In this document: piece by piece, positions 25,641-35,323 of the stretch
How the letters are laid out: each line of letters opens with the position of its first letter
Position numbering within the stretch: position 1 is the first letter of the stretch
From: Dongia_B soli
GTDB taxonomy: Bacteria; Pseudomonadota; Alphaproteobacteria; Dongiales; Dongiaceae
Length of the DNA stretch: 64,000 nt
Assembly: GCF_034044715.1 (NCBI RefSeq)
Contig: NZ_JAXCLW010000009.1
Location: forward strand, 62,001-126,000
Reading direction: 5' to 3'
The notes under the pieces: generated by a model
What the model was told of the DNA's origin: nothing
The model's input: the letters and a program-made list of their open reading frames with translations, nothing else
Databases searched by the model: none
Translations under genes and position numbers: made by a program

Positions 25641-28600
25641 ATGAATTTTTCGCAGTTTTTCATTCAGCGGCCGATCTTCGCCGCTGTGCTCTCCCTGATC
25701 ATCCTGATCGGGGGCGCGATCTCGCTGTTCCAATTGCCCATCAGCGAATATCCGGAAGTCGTGCCGCCCACTGTCGTCGTCCGGGCAACCTATCCGGGCG
25801 CGAATCCCAAAGTGATCGGCGAGACTGTCGCGGCGCCTTTGGAACAGGCCATCAACGGCGTGGAGAACATGCTCTACATGTCCTCCCAGTCGACCGCCGA
25901 CGGCAAGATGACGCTGACGATCACCTTCGCGCTCGGCACCAATCTCGACATCGCCCAGGTCCAGGTGCAGAACCGCGTCACCCGGACCCTCCCGAAATTG
26001 CCGGAAGAGGTGCAACGCCTGGGGGTCACCGCCGACAAGGCTTCGCCCGACCTCACCATGGTCGTGCACTTGACCTCGCCCGATAACCGCTATGACATGC
26101 TCTATCTCTCCAATTACGCCTTGCTCAACGTGAAGGATGAGCTGGCGCGTCTGGACGGCGTCGGCGATGTGCAACTGTTCGGCCTCGGCGACTATTCGCT
26201 CCGGGTATGGCTCGACCCGAACAAGATTGCCTCGAGCGGCCTGACGACGAGCGATATCGTAGCGGCGATTCGCGAACAGAACCGCCAGGTGGCGGCCGGT
26301 GCCTTGGGTGCGCCACCGGCGCCGGGTGATACCAGCTTTCAGCTCGCGATCAATACTCAAGGACGCCTGGTTACCGAGGATGAGTTCGAGAACATCATTG
26401 TCCGCGTCGGCGATAATGGCGAAATCACGCGGCTGAAAGATATTGCCCGCGTCGAGCTCGGTTCCAGCCAGTATGCTTTGCGTTCGTTGCTGGACAATAA
26501 GCCGGCTGTGGCGATGCCGATCTTCCAGCGGCCTGGGTCCAATGCCATCGCCATCTCCGATGCCGTTCGCGCTAAAATGGCGGAGTTGAAGCAGAACTTC
26601 CCCGAAGGCGTCGATTACACCATCGTCTATGACCCGACCGTTTTCGTGCGCGGCTCGATCGAGGCGGTTGTTCACACGCTGTTTGAAGCCATCGTGCTGG
26701 TGGTGTTGGTCGTCGTCCTCTTCCTGCAAACCTGGCGGGCATCGATCATTCCGTTGGCTGCCGTGCCGGTCTCATTGATCGGTACCTTTGCGATCATGCA
26801 TGCCTTCGGCTTCTCATTGAATGCCTTGTCGCTGTTCGGTCTGGTGCTGGCGATCGGCATCGTGGTCGACGATGCGATCGTCGTTGTCGAAAACGTCGAG
26901 CGCAATATCGGTCTTGGCCTGAAACCGGTGGAGGCGACCAAGCGCGCCATGCGGGAAGTGACCGGGCCAATCATCGCCACGGCGCTGGTGCTTTGCGCTG
27001 TCTTCGTGCCGACGGCCTTCATTTCCGGCCTGACCGGCCAGTTCTACCGGCAGTTCGCTTTAACCATTGCCATCTCGACGGTGATTTCAGCCTTCAATTC
27101 GCTGACCCTGTCGCCGGCTTTGGCTGCTGTCCTGCTGAAGGGGCATCACGAGCCGAGGGACCGGTTCTCGCGCCTGCTCGACTGGCTGTTCGGCACTTGG
27201 CTGTTCCGCCCCTTCAACCGGTTCTTCGAACTGGCCAGCCATGGCTATGTCGGTACCGTCCGTCGGGTACTGCGTGGCAGCGCCATCGGGTTGATCCTCT
27301 ATGCCGGCTTGCTGGGGCTCAGCTATCTCGGCTTCTCCCATACGCCGACCGGTTTCGTGCCGCCGCAGGACAAGCAGTATCTGGTCGCTTTCGCGCAGTT
27401 GCCGGATGCCGCTACCCTGGATCGCAGCGAGGCGGTGATCCGCCGCATGTCGGATATCGCCTTGAAGAATCCCAATGTGGAAAGCACCGTGGCTTTCCCC
27501 GGCCTGTCGATCAATGGCTTCACCAACAGCCCGAATAGCGGCATCGTCTTCGTCACCCTGAAGCCGTTTGAGGACCGGAAGAAAGCGGACCAATCGGCCA
27601 GCGCCGTGGCGGCGGCTCTGAATGCGCAATATGCCAATATTCAGGAAGCCTTCATCGCGATCTTCCCGCCGCCGCCTGTCCAGGGCCTCGGCACGATCGG
27701 CGGTTTCCGGCTGCAGATCGAGGATCGCGGCGGTCTCGGTTATGAGGAGCTGTATAAGCAGACCCAGAATATTCTGGCCAAGGCGCAGCAGGTGCCGGAG
27801 CTGACCGGGCTGTTCTCCAGCTACCAGGTGAACGTGCCGCAGATCGATGCCAATGTCGATCGCGAGAAAGCCAAAACCCATGGTGTCGCCATCAGCGAGA
27901 TCTTTGACACATTGCAGGCCTATCTGGGGTCCCTCTATGTCAACGACTTCAACCGTTTCGGCCGTACCTTGCAGGTCAATGTCCAGGCCGATCAGCGCTT
28001 CCGTCTGGAATCGGATCAGATCGGCCAGTTGAAGGTGCGCAACAATCTTGGCGAGATGGTGCCGCTATCGACCTTCGTGAAGGTCAGCGATACGGCAGGT
28101 CCCGACCGCGTGATGCATTACAACGGCTTTGCAACAGCGGAGATCAACGGCGCGGCTGCCCCCGGCTACAGCTCGGGTCAGGCCCAGGCGGCGATCGAAA
28201 AGCTGCTGAAGCAGGAACTGCCGAACGGCATGACCTATGAATGGACCGAATTAACCTATCAGCAGATCCTGGCGGGCAATACGGCGGCCCTGGTCTTCCC
28301 GCTCTGCGTGCTCCTGGCATTCCTCGTGCTGGCTGCGCAATATGAAAGCTGGAGCTTGCCTTTGGCGGTCATCCTGATCGTGCCGATGACATTGCTGTCG
28401 GCGATCGCGGGCGTGATCATGTCGGGTGGCGACAACAACATCTTCACCCAGATCGGCCTGATCGTGCTGGTCGGCCTTGCCTGCAAGAACGCGATTCTGA
28501 TCGTCGAATTTGCCAAGGACAAGCAGCAGGAAGGGATGGACAGGGTTGCCGCCGTCCTCGAAGCCTGCCGCCTGCGCTTGCGGCCGATCCTGATGACGTC

Positions 28601-28832
28601 CTTCGCCTTCATCATGGGTGTCGTGCCGCTGGTCACCTCGACCGGCGCCGGTGCGGAAATGCGCCATGCCATGGGTGTGGCGGTCTTCTCCGGCATGCTG
28701 GGTGTCACCTTCTTCGGCTTGCTCTTGACGCCGCTCTTCTACGTGCTGATCCGCCGCATGGTGGAAGGCCGAAAGCCGAAGCAACAGGAGCTCGACTGGG
28801 TGAAGCCGGAACCGGCCGACCCCACCTCCTGA
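25641..28832 (+). CDS. RND multidrug efflux transporter, AcrB/MexF-like (HAE1)
   Basis: A 1063-residue trimeric proton-driven pump with 12 membrane helices and two large periplasmic loops. Diagnostic stretches are FFIQRPIFAAVLSLIIL at the start, GIVVDDAIVVVENVERNI (helix 4 with the proton-relay Asp pair) and the helix 10 region GLACKNAILIVEFAKD containing the essential Lys. The sequence is closer to the MexF/BpeF branch than to AcrB in its short C-terminus. Ribosome site AAGGA precedes the ATG at 25641. Substrates (antibiotics, solvents, dyes) cannot be read from sequence. Confidence 0.94.
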   Translation: MNFSQFFIQRPIFAAVLSLIILIGGAISLFQLPISEYPEVVPPTVVVRATYPGANPKVIGETVAAPLEQAINGVENMLYMSSQSTADGKMTLTITFALGTNLDIAQVQVQNRVTRTLPKLPEEVQRLGVTADKASPDLTMVVHLTSPDNRYDMLYLSNYALLNVKDELARLDGVGDVQLFGLGDYSLRVWLDPNKIASSGLTTSDIVAAIREQNRQVAAGALGAPPAPGDTSFQLAINTQGRLVTEDEFENIIVRVGDNGEITRLKDIARVELGSSQYALRSLLDNKPAVAMPIFQRPGSNAIAISDAVRAKMAELKQNFPEGVDYTIVYDPTVFVRGSIEAVVHTLFEAIVLVVLVVVLFLQTWRASIIPLAAVPVSLIGTFAIMHAFGFSLNALSLFGLVLAIGIVVDDAIVVVENVERNIGLGLKPVEATKRAMREVTGPIIATALVLCAVFVPTAFISGLTGQFYRQFALTIAISTVISAFNSLTLSPALAAVLLKGHHEPRDRFSRLLDWLFGTWLFRPFNRFFELASHGYVGTVRRVLRGSAIGLILYAGLLGLSYLGFSHTPTGFVPPQDKQYLVAFAQLPDAATLDRSEAVIRRMSDIALKNPNVESTVAFPGLSINGFTNSPNSGIVFVTLKPFEDRKKADQSASAVAAALNAQYANIQEAFIAIFPPPPVQGLGTIGGFRLQIEDRGGLGYEELYKQTQNILAKAQQVPELTGLFSSYQVNVPQIDANVDREKAKTHGVAISEIFDTLQAYLGSLYVNDFNRFGRTLQVNVQADQRFRLESDQIGQLKVRNNLGEMVPLSTFVKVSDTAGPDRVMHYNGFATAEINGAAAPGYSSGQAQAAIEKLLKQELPNGMTYEWTELTYQQILAGNTAALVFPLCVLLAFLVLAAQYESWSLPLAVILIVPMTLLSAIAGVIMSGGDNNIFTQIGLIVLVGLACKNAILIVEFAKDKQQEGMDRVAAVLEACRLRLRPILMTSFAFIMGVVPLVTSTGAGAEMRHAMGVAVFSGMLGVTFFGLLLTPLFYVLIRRMVEGRKPKQQELDWVKPEPADPTS

Positions 28833-28851
28833 TCGGCCGACCTGCTGGAGC

Positions 28852-28884
28852 AAAAACAGCGGCATCTTGCGATGCCGCTGTTTT
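28852..28884. terminator. Bidirectional intrinsic terminator
   Basis: A perfect 14-base stem (AAAACAGCGGCATC with GATGCCGCTGTTTT) around a TTGC loop, with A-run and T-run on its two flanks. It lies between the convergent RND pump and chemoreceptor genes and can end transcription from both sides. Confidence 0.9.
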
Positions 28885-28907
28885 CCTTTGAGCTGTCCGA
28901 AAGATGA

Positions 28908-31007
28908 TCAGCCGGCCCGGACCTTGGCGATGAAGCCATCGACTTCCTGAGCCAGCGATTGCGACTGGCGTGACAGGTCGCCGGCGGCGGAGAGCACCTG
29001 GGAGGAGGCCATGCCGGCATCTTCCGAGGCGCGGCTGACCCCGTTGATATTCTGATTGACCTCGTCGGTTCCGCTTGCCGCCTGTTGTGCATTGCTGGAA
29101 ATCTCTTGGGTGGCAGCGGATTGCTGTTCCACAGCGGCGGCGATGGCCGAGGAGATTTCGTTGATTCGGTCGATGGTCTGGCGGATGCGCGACATGGCAT
29201 CGACCGCTTCCTTGGTGACCGATTGCATGCTGGCGATTTGGCCGGAAATTTCCTCGGTCGCCCGTGCCGTCTGATTGGCAAGGTTTTTCACTTCCGAAGC
29301 GACGACGGCAAAGCCCTTGCCGGCATCGCCCGCCCGGGCGGCCTCGATGGTCGCATTGAGGGCCAGCAGATTGGTCTGGCTGGCGATATCGTTGATCAGC
29401 TGCACGATGCCGCCGATCTTGTCGGCAGCTTCGGCCAGGGATTCGACGGTATGGCCGGTGCGGGCGACTTCATCCACGGCGCCGCGGGCGACGTTGCTAC
29501 TGTCGGAGACCTGTCGGCTGATTTCCCGGATCGAAGATGAAAGTTCCTCGGCCGCGGCGGCGACTGTGGTGACATTGGCGGAAGCCTGGGTGGCGGCTGC
29601 GGCCGCCGCAGTCGCCTGCCGAGAACTTTCCTCGGCCACCGCCGACATCGATTGCGCATTGGATTCAAGGTTCGTCGCCGAAGAGGAGACCGACCGGACG
29701 ATGCCCTTGACGCTGGCTTCGAAATTGTCGGCCATGTTCAGCATCATATTGCGGCGTTCGGCAGCGGCGGTTCGTTCCACTTCTTCCTGCTGCTCGCGAA
29801 GCTGATGCACTTCCATCAATTTTTGCCGGAAGAACTCCACGGACTTTGCCATGACGCCCAATTCGTCACCGCGCGCGGTCATCGGCACCTCAATGCCGGT
29901 ATTGCCGTCTGCCAGGATTTCCACTGCCTTGGTCAACCGCTTGACCGGGCTTGCCGCTACAACGCGAACGAGCAGCATGATGACGATCGCCAACAAAACG
30001 ACCACGGCGAGAGCAACGATCACATTGGCCCAGATGACCTGCTTGACCGGCGCGAGGATCTTGTCCTCCGGCAGATTGACCAAGACCGACCAAGGCTTCG
30101 GTGCGTCACCGATTTGCATGGGCACGAAGACGCGTGTCACATTCGTGCCCAGTGACCGCGAATAATCGTCCATCGAAAACGTCTCGCCGCGCTGCATCCG
30201 AGGCAAGGCATCGGGGAAAAGCGGGCTGGCATTGACGAACGGCTTGCCAAGATTTTTGGCGTCCGCAGAAGCAGCGAACAGGCCGCCGCTGGAGATGACC
30301 GAGACCGAGCCGGTACCATAGGGACGCACCTGCAGCAGATCCTGGTTCATCTTGTCGAGCGACATGTCGACGCCGATGACGCCGATGACCTTGCCGTCCA
30401 CCTTGATCGGCGCAGCCAGGCTGACGAGCAGCGTGTCCTTGCCCGCCACCGGATAGATGTAAGGCTCCAGCACGGTATCGACGCCCGACTTCAACGGAAT
30501 CTGATAGAAATCCCCGTCGGCGCCCTGGCTGTCCAGCGAGTTCATTGGATCAAGTTGGACATTACCGTCCTTGGGATACAGATAGGGGACGAAACGGCCC
30601 GTCTTGTCGGCGCCTTCGGTCCCTATCGAGGCGGCGTCCTGCCCATCGAAAGCATTCGGCTGGAAGCCCGCCCAAACACCGATAAGATCGGGATTAGCCT
30701 TGATGGCGGCCCGCAAGGCGGCAACGAAGGATTTCCGGTTAAGCGCGCCCTCACCGCGCATCCCCAGATAAGTGTCGCGCAGGCTATAAGCAATTTGGTA
30801 ATTCGCGTTGAAAGCGGCTTCCATCTTGGCTGCGCGCGACTGAGCCATTTCCTCGCCCTGCGCCATAGCCAGGTCTTTGGCGATACGGGCGCTTTGACTG
30901 GATGATATCCAGGTCGCCGCAACATAGCCAATGACCACCGCCGCCACGATCGGTAGCAAAATCTTCATGGAAAGCGGCAGACGCGAAAATACCCCAGGCG
31001 AACCCAT
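28908..31007 (-). CDS. Methyl-accepting chemotaxis protein with dCache sensor
   Basis: A 699-residue chemoreceptor. Layout: TM1 (about 15-35), extracytoplasmic dCache domain (about 40-300, with WAGFQPNAFDGQD), TM2 (about 325-347), HAMP (about 348-402) and a signalling domain whose hairpin tip reads IASQTNLLALNATIEAARAG and GKGFAVVASEVKNLANQTAR. The C-terminus has no CheB/CheR pentapeptide. An ATG at 31007 is preceded by GGGG; a GTG one codon earlier is possible. It probably senses a small ligand, perhaps an amino acid, but the ligand-binding residues were not checked. Confidence 0.93.
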   Translation of the reverse strand: MGSPGVFSRLPLSMKILLPIVAAVVIGYVAATWISSSQSARIAKDLAMAQGEEMAQSRAAKMEAAFNANYQIAYSLRDTYLGMRGEGALNRKSFVAALRAAIKANPDLIGVWAGFQPNAFDGQDAASIGTEGADKTGRFVPYLYPKDGNVQLDPMNSLDSQGADGDFYQIPLKSGVDTVLEPYIYPVAGKDTLLVSLAAPIKVDGKVIGVIGVDMSLDKMNQDLLQVRPYGTGSVSVISSGGLFAASADAKNLGKPFVNASPLFPDALPRMQRGETFSMDDYSRSLGTNVTRVFVPMQIGDAPKPWSVLVNLPEDKILAPVKQVIWANVIVALAVVVLLAIVIMLLVRVVAASPVKRLTKAVEILADGNTGIEVPMTARGDELGVMAKSVEFFRQKLMEVHQLREQQEEVERTAAAERRNMMLNMADNFEASVKGIVRSVSSSATNLESNAQSMSAVAEESSRQATAAAAAATQASANVTTVAAAAEELSSSIREISRQVSDSSNVARGAVDEVARTGHTVESLAEAADKIGGIVQLINDIASQTNLLALNATIEAARAGDAGKGFAVVASEVKNLANQTARATEEISGQIASMQSVTKEAVDAMSRIRQTIDRINEISSAIAAAVEQQSAATQEISSNAQQAASGTDEVNQNINGVSRASEDAGMASSQVLSAAGDLSRQSQSLAQEVDGFIAKVRAG

Positions 31008-31107
31008 CACATACCCCGTTATGCTGGCAGGAAATGCCCTCCTGTAGCATAACGACTCTTAAGAAAGACTTGATTGATGGATTGGGGCCGTGCCTCGGGG
31101 GCGATGA

Positions 31108-31521
31108 TTAGTCGCGGCCTTTGATCTCGAACAGCTTTGTCTGTTCCGACCGGACGTGGACCGTGAGGATCAAGTTGTCGCCGGCGGAGACCAGGGACTT
31201 TTCCGCCGTACGTGGCAGCGGCACATTGACCAGGCGGCAATAACGGATCATTGCCGCACCAACAGTCTCGGCAGGAATTTTGGCCTTTTCCAGCATGCCC
31301 GAGATCGCATCCAGAATGCCCAGCGTGACGGAAATATCCGGTTTGGCGGCGATCTCGCAGGATTGAAGCATGCCGGGCGGCAAGGGCTGCTTCGATGCCG
31401 CGAGATAGGATGTCAGGGCATAGGTCAGCGCTTCTTTGCTGAAGGTGATGTGCCGCGTTTCACTCAATTGCGGCAATTCGGCGTCAGCGCCCCTGCCGGA
31501 CGGCTTTCCCATTTGTGCCAT
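31108..31521 (-). CDS. Hypothetical protein
   Basis: A 137-residue soluble protein I do not recognise. It is mostly helical (FSKEALTYALTSYLAASKQP, LDAISGMLEKAKIPAETVG) with a beta-rich C-terminus (NLILTVHVRSEQTKLFEIKG). No signal peptide or membrane helix is visible. GGGGAAC lies just before the ATG at 31521, and codon use matches the neighbours, so it is likely real. It stands alone between the chemoreceptor (same strand, about 100 bases downstream) and the divergent pentapeptide-repeat gene. Confidence 0.7.
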   Translation of the reverse strand: MAQMGKPSGRGADAELPQLSETRHITFSKEALTYALTSYLAASKQPLPPGMLQSCEIAAKPDISVTLGILDAISGMLEKAKIPAETVGAAMIRYCRLVNVPLPRTAEKSLVSAGDNLILTVHVRSEQTKLFEIKGRD

Positions 31522-31765
31522 TGAGGTTCCCCACTTTCCTGGCGCACCGCGCGAGTCGCGACGATGTTACGGTAGCACCTGCAACGATATGGTGAAAAGC
31601 CGCATCAGTCACCATCGCATCACGGGCAGCCGTTCGTGGCCGTCACTTGTCACCTTGATCGCATGAAACTCGTTAATATTTCGGCAAGCAGCCATGCGTC
31701 ATGCTCAATTCGTGCCATACGAGTGGATGCGTCCTATCGAAGCGGCTAGGCAAGAGGAATGGAAG

Positions 31766-32806
31766 ATGAGCCGGCTTTGGCCCGCAGCACAGACAATCAC
31801 CGATCTTCGCTTGACCGCCGAGGCTTTCTGCCGGGTGGCGGAGCTGCATCTCGATTGGCGTCGCCAGCGCCGGGAGGGGCGTCGCTGCATGCTGCAGAAA
31901 TGCGATCTCAGCGGTCTCGACCTCAGCGGTCTTAATCTCGAAGGCGCCATTTTGGTGGAATGCAATCTCACCCGGGCGCGGCTGCGCGGCGTCAATTTGA
32001 AAGGCGCCGATCTGCGCGGCAGCCGTTTCGACGAAGCGGATCTGGCCGATGCGCATTTGACCCGCGCCGATTTGCGCGGCGCCCGCTTCGCCGATGCTGA
32101 TCTCAGCAAGGTCGCAGCCGACGGCGCGGATCTATCCGAAGCCTATGTCACGCTGTCGCCGGATGCATTGCCGGCGGCGTTCCGCGGCGCCTGGATTCGG
32201 GATGCCGATTTTTCCGACGCGCGCCTGCGCGGCGTCGATTTCTCCGGCGCCCAGATCGCCAACGCCGCCTTCCGCAACAGCGACATCCGCAACGCCCGTT
32301 TCGACAGCAGCGAGATCGCCAATGCCAGTTTCACCGGCGCCCGCATGACCGGTGCCCGTTTCATCGGCGCCACGATGGATGCCACCAGCTTGCTGGCGCT
32401 CGATCCGCTGACGGTGGAAATCAACCAGGCGCGGCTCGTCCCGCAGAGCGAACTGCGTGCCCGGCTCGTGGCGCATCATGATTGGATTGACAGCCTGGGC
32501 AAGAACGGCGTCCGCCTCGACCTCAGCCATTGCGATCTTCGCGGCCTCGATCTCAGCGGTGCCAATCTCTCTGCCGCAGTGCTGCGTGGCAGTCTGCTGT
32601 CCAATGTCACCTGTGCGCAAACGCGCCTGCTCTATACCGATCTCACCGGCGCCAATCTCTGCGGCGCGAAATTCAGCCGGGCAGATCTGCGGGGTGCCAA
32701 TTTCTCCGGCGCGTTCCAACGCGATCTCAGCCTGGACTCTGCCCGGATCGGGGCCATGCCCTATGTCCGGGGGATCGAGACCAAAGGCCTACGCGCTCAT
32801 CCTTGA
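31766..32806 (+). CDS. Pentapeptide repeat protein
   Basis: A 346-residue protein starting at the ATG at 31766 (AAGAGGAA seven bases upstream; an in-frame ATG at 31694 lacks a site). Two long runs of A(D/N)LxX pentapeptides form right-handed quadrilateral beta-helices, at about residues 45-190 (CDLSGLDLSGLNLEGAILVE and on) and about 250-325 (CDLRGLDLSGANLSAAVLRG and on), separated by a non-repeat linker carrying RARLVAHHDWIDSLGKNGVR. The linker resembles the spacer found in many cytoplasmic pentapeptide proteins. Function unknown; some relatives mimic DNA and bind gyrase, but nothing here shows that. Confidence 0.88.
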   Translation: MSRLWPAAQTITDLRLTAEAFCRVAELHLDWRRQRREGRRCMLQKCDLSGLDLSGLNLEGAILVECNLTRARLRGVNLKGADLRGSRFDEADLADAHLTRADLRGARFADADLSKVAADGADLSEAYVTLSPDALPAAFRGAWIRDADFSDARLRGVDFSGAQIANAAFRNSDIRNARFDSSEIANASFTGARMTGARFIGATMDATSLLALDPLTVEINQARLVPQSELRARLVAHHDWIDSLGKNGVRLDLSHCDLRGLDLSGANLSAAVLRGSLLSNVTCAQTRLLYTDLTGANLCGAKFSRADLRGANFSGAFQRDLSLDSARIGAMPYVRGIETKGLRAHP

Positions 32807-32929
32807 GGGCACCGCCATTAACGATCTCCAGTCGATCTTATCCGAAGGATCAATGCGGCAGACTCCGCGCGCACGGTCCCTCGCTTCATGGTATTTTTAA
32901 GCGTCCATGTGGGTTGGGGTACCCACAGG

Positions 32930-33214
32930 GAGGTCGGACTTCAGGCTCAGAAAACCAGGAGGCGCAAGCGACCGGGTCTGTGTTGGCGGCCCCGATAAGA
33001 AGCTCTATGTGCAATTGGGACAGGCGTTTAATGTGCCACCTCCGGATTGCGCAACGCCGTCGGCCTCGACTTCGATCCCAAGACCGGCCATCTCTGGACC
33101 AATGATAATCAGGTCGATGGCATGGGAGACGACCAGCCACCCGGCGAACTGAACCACATCAATGTCGCCGCTTGGTATTCAAGTCTGAAAGTTACCGTGA
33201 CGATGGCCCAATAA
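32930..33214 (+). pseudogene. Remnant of a PQQ-dependent sugar/sorbosone dehydrogenase
   Basis: Within the 430-base gap between the pentapeptide gene and the histidine kinase, two frames give pieces of a soluble aldose sugar dehydrogenase-type beta-propeller: DKKLYVQLGQAFNVPP (around 32990-33040) and, one frame over from 33050, RNAVGLDFDPKTGHLWTNDN followed by GDDQPPGELNHINV. These match the family's KLYVxxGS and RNxVGxxxHPxTGxLWxxxNG regions. The rest of the gene is absent. A leftover of deletion and frameshift, not functional. Confidence 0.55.
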
Positions 33215-33233
33215 CCGGCATACGATGGACAAA

Positions 33234-34553
33234 TCAGGCTTCTCTGATTTCTACACTTGCCTGCAAGCCACCATCCGGGCGGTTCCGCAGTGAAAGCGAG
33301 CCGCCGATGGCGAGCGTCAGTTGCTGGGCGATGGCGAGACCCAATCCCGCGCCGCCGGTATCGCGGCTGCGTGATCCCTCCAGGCGATAGAAAGGCTGCA
33401 TCACGCTTTCCAAGGCCGATTCGGGGATGCCGGGGCCGCGATCCTGGATCGTTATGCGGATGGATTTGTCGCTGCCGCGTTCGACCAGCAGCTCCGCTGC
33501 ACCGGCATATTTGATTGCATTGTCGATCAGGTTTCCGAGGATGCGCCGCAAGGCTTGTGGACGCGTCGCCATCGTCACACCGAGATGGCCGGCGAGCGTC
33601 ACCGGCTTGCCAGTGTCCTGATAATCATAGACCAGGCTGTCGAGGAAGGCGTCGATATCGAGCCGCCGCGGCTGCTCCGCATCACCATGCACACTGCGGG
33701 CGTAAGCGACACCTTCACGGACCAGATGCTGCATCTGGTCAAGATCCTCGGTCAGCTTGTCGCGCTCCGACAGGTCCGCCATTCCCTCGGTGCGCAGTTT
33801 CATGCGGGTGATCGGCGTCTGCAGATCGTGGGAAATTGCCGCCAGGATCTGCAGCCGCTCCTGCAGATGGCGGGCAATGCGATCCTGCATGGCATTGAAC
33901 GCGGTTGCTGCTTTGGCAACTTCGGTCGGGCCGTCTTCCTGGAGATGCTGGCCGCCTTTACCAGGATCGAGCGTCTCTGCAGCATGCGCTAGATGCGCCA
34001 GCGGTCGGGTGGCAAGGCGCACGGCAAACCAGGTACACAGCAACAGGAGCGCGACCTGGATCGCCAGAACGAACGGCAGCCACCGCGCGATCGGCATCAG
34101 CGAGGGTGTCACCTCGATCGTCAGCGGCGTGCCATCACTGAGGGTCAAGTGTATCTGGTATTTTTCGGGATAAGTGGAGATTGTATTGGCGTGCACCGGA
34201 TAGCGATCGCCAAGAACCGAGGCGATTAGCCGGGTGACACGCTGCGCGCGCTCGCTAAGCGGCGCATCGCCCGGCTCTCCTGAACCTAGGATGTAGCGAT
34301 AGGTCCGGCGCTCCAGCACAGGCAGCAAGCTCTCGCGATCAGCATTTGGCGTTCGATCGAGAACGGTGATGGCTGTGGCGACATCGGTTTTCAGGCTCCC
34401 GAGCATCATGGTCATCGCCGTCTGGTAGCGTTCGTAGAACAGCAAGGCGAAGGACAGGCCATGGGCGACCAGCAGGCCGGTAAAGAGAATCAAATAGAGC
34501 CGCGATGCGATAGAGCGGGGCAAAAAATGTGAGGCCAGTTGCGTTAACTGCAT
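33234..34553 (-). CDS. Sensor histidine kinase of an OmpR/EnvZ-type two-component system
   Basis: A 439-residue membrane kinase. TM1 lies at about 16-40 (LYLILFTGLLVAHGLSFALL), the periplasmic sensor at about 41-158, TM2 at about 160-182, then HAMP, the phosphoacceptor motif ISHDLQTPITRMKLR, the N-box NLIDNAIKYA, the G1 box DRGPGIP and the G2 box GGAGLGLAIA. Its start lies two bases after the response regulator stop, so the two are one operon. The signal is unknown; adjacent redox lipoprotein and hydrolase genes suggest envelope or oxidative stress, by inference only. Confidence 0.93.
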   Translation of the reverse strand: MQLTQLASHFLPRSIASRLYLILFTGLLVAHGLSFALLFYERYQTAMTMMLGSLKTDVATAITVLDRTPNADRESLLPVLERRTYRYILGSGEPGDAPLSERAQRVTRLIASVLGDRYPVHANTISTYPEKYQIHLTLSDGTPLTIEVTPSLMPIARWLPFVLAIQVALLLLCTWFAVRLATRPLAHLAHAAETLDPGKGGQHLQEDGPTEVAKAATAFNAMQDRIARHLQERLQILAAISHDLQTPITRMKLRTEGMADLSERDKLTEDLDQMQHLVREGVAYARSVHGDAEQPRRLDIDAFLDSLVYDYQDTGKPVTLAGHLGVTMATRPQALRRILGNLIDNAIKYAGAAELLVERGSDKSIRITIQDRGPGIPESALESVMQPFYRLEGSRSRDTGGAGLGLAIAQQLTLAIGGSLSLRNRPDGGLQASVEIREA

Positions 34554-34555
34554 GG

Positions 34556-35305
34556 TCAGGCGTCACTGTCGAGAAGCTTCACGGGCAGAGAGAAGACATA
34601 GCCTTCGCTCCGCACGGTCTTGATGTAAGCCGGTTCGCGCGCATCATCGAGCAGGCGCTGGCGCAGCCGGCTTACCAGCAGGTCGATGGAGCGATCGAAA
34701 TATTCCGCATCCCGCCCCTGGGTGAGATTCATGAGCTGGTCGCGGCTTAGCACGCGCTGAGGGTGATCGAGAAAGACGCGCAGCAGGCGGAATTCCGCGC
34801 CGCTGAGAGCGACAACAGTGTCCTGTTTGTCAAGCAGATGGCGCGCTGTCGTATCCAGTCGCCAATCGCCGAATGCGATCAATCGGCTGGCCTCGGTTAC
34901 CTGCAGATTGGGTGGCAGCATGCGGGTGCGCCGGATCACCGCCCTGATCCGCGCCAGAAGCTCGCGCGCCGAGAAAGGCTTCACCACGTAATCGTCGGCG
35001 CCCATCTCCAGGCCGATGATACGGTCCGTTTCATCGTCGCGGGCGGTCAGCATCAGAACGGGAACCGACCGATGCTTGCTGGTGCGCAGATTACGGCACA
35101 GCACCAAACCGTCATCCCCCGGCATCATCACGTCGAGGACAATCAGATCGACCGCCGTGGTCTCAAGCACGGTGAGCATCTGCCGGCCATCGGCGACGGC
35201 GGTTGCCCGCAAGCCGTTCTTCTCCACATAATCGGCGACCATCCGGCGGATTTCCCGGTCGTCATCGACGATCAGGATATGATCGACTTGGTCCATGCAG
35301 CCCAC
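34556..35305 (-). CDS. OmpR/PhoB-family response regulator
   Basis: A 249-residue regulator with a receiver domain (acidic pair in LIVDDDREI, phosphoacceptor Asp in LIVLDVMMPGDDG, switch Lys in YVVKPFSARELL) and a C-terminal winged HTH of the Trans_reg_C type (about 145-240, ending KTVRSEGYVF). The start may be the ATG at 35305 or the internal ATG at 35296. It is paired with the kinase immediately downstream. Confidence 0.94.
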   Translation of the reverse strand: MGCMDQVDHILIVDDDREIRRMVADYVEKNGLRATAVADGRQMLTVLETTAVDLIVLDVMMPGDDGLVLCRNLRTSKHRSVPVLMLTARDDETDRIIGLEMGADDYVVKPFSARELLARIRAVIRRTRMLPPNLQVTEASRLIAFGDWRLDTTARHLLDKQDTVVALSGAEFRLLRVFLDHPQRVLSRDQLMNLTQGRDAEYFDRSIDLLVSRLRQRLLDDAREPAYIKTVRSEGYVFSLPVKLLDSDA

Positions 35306-35323
35306 CCCGTCTTCAGTATAGCC

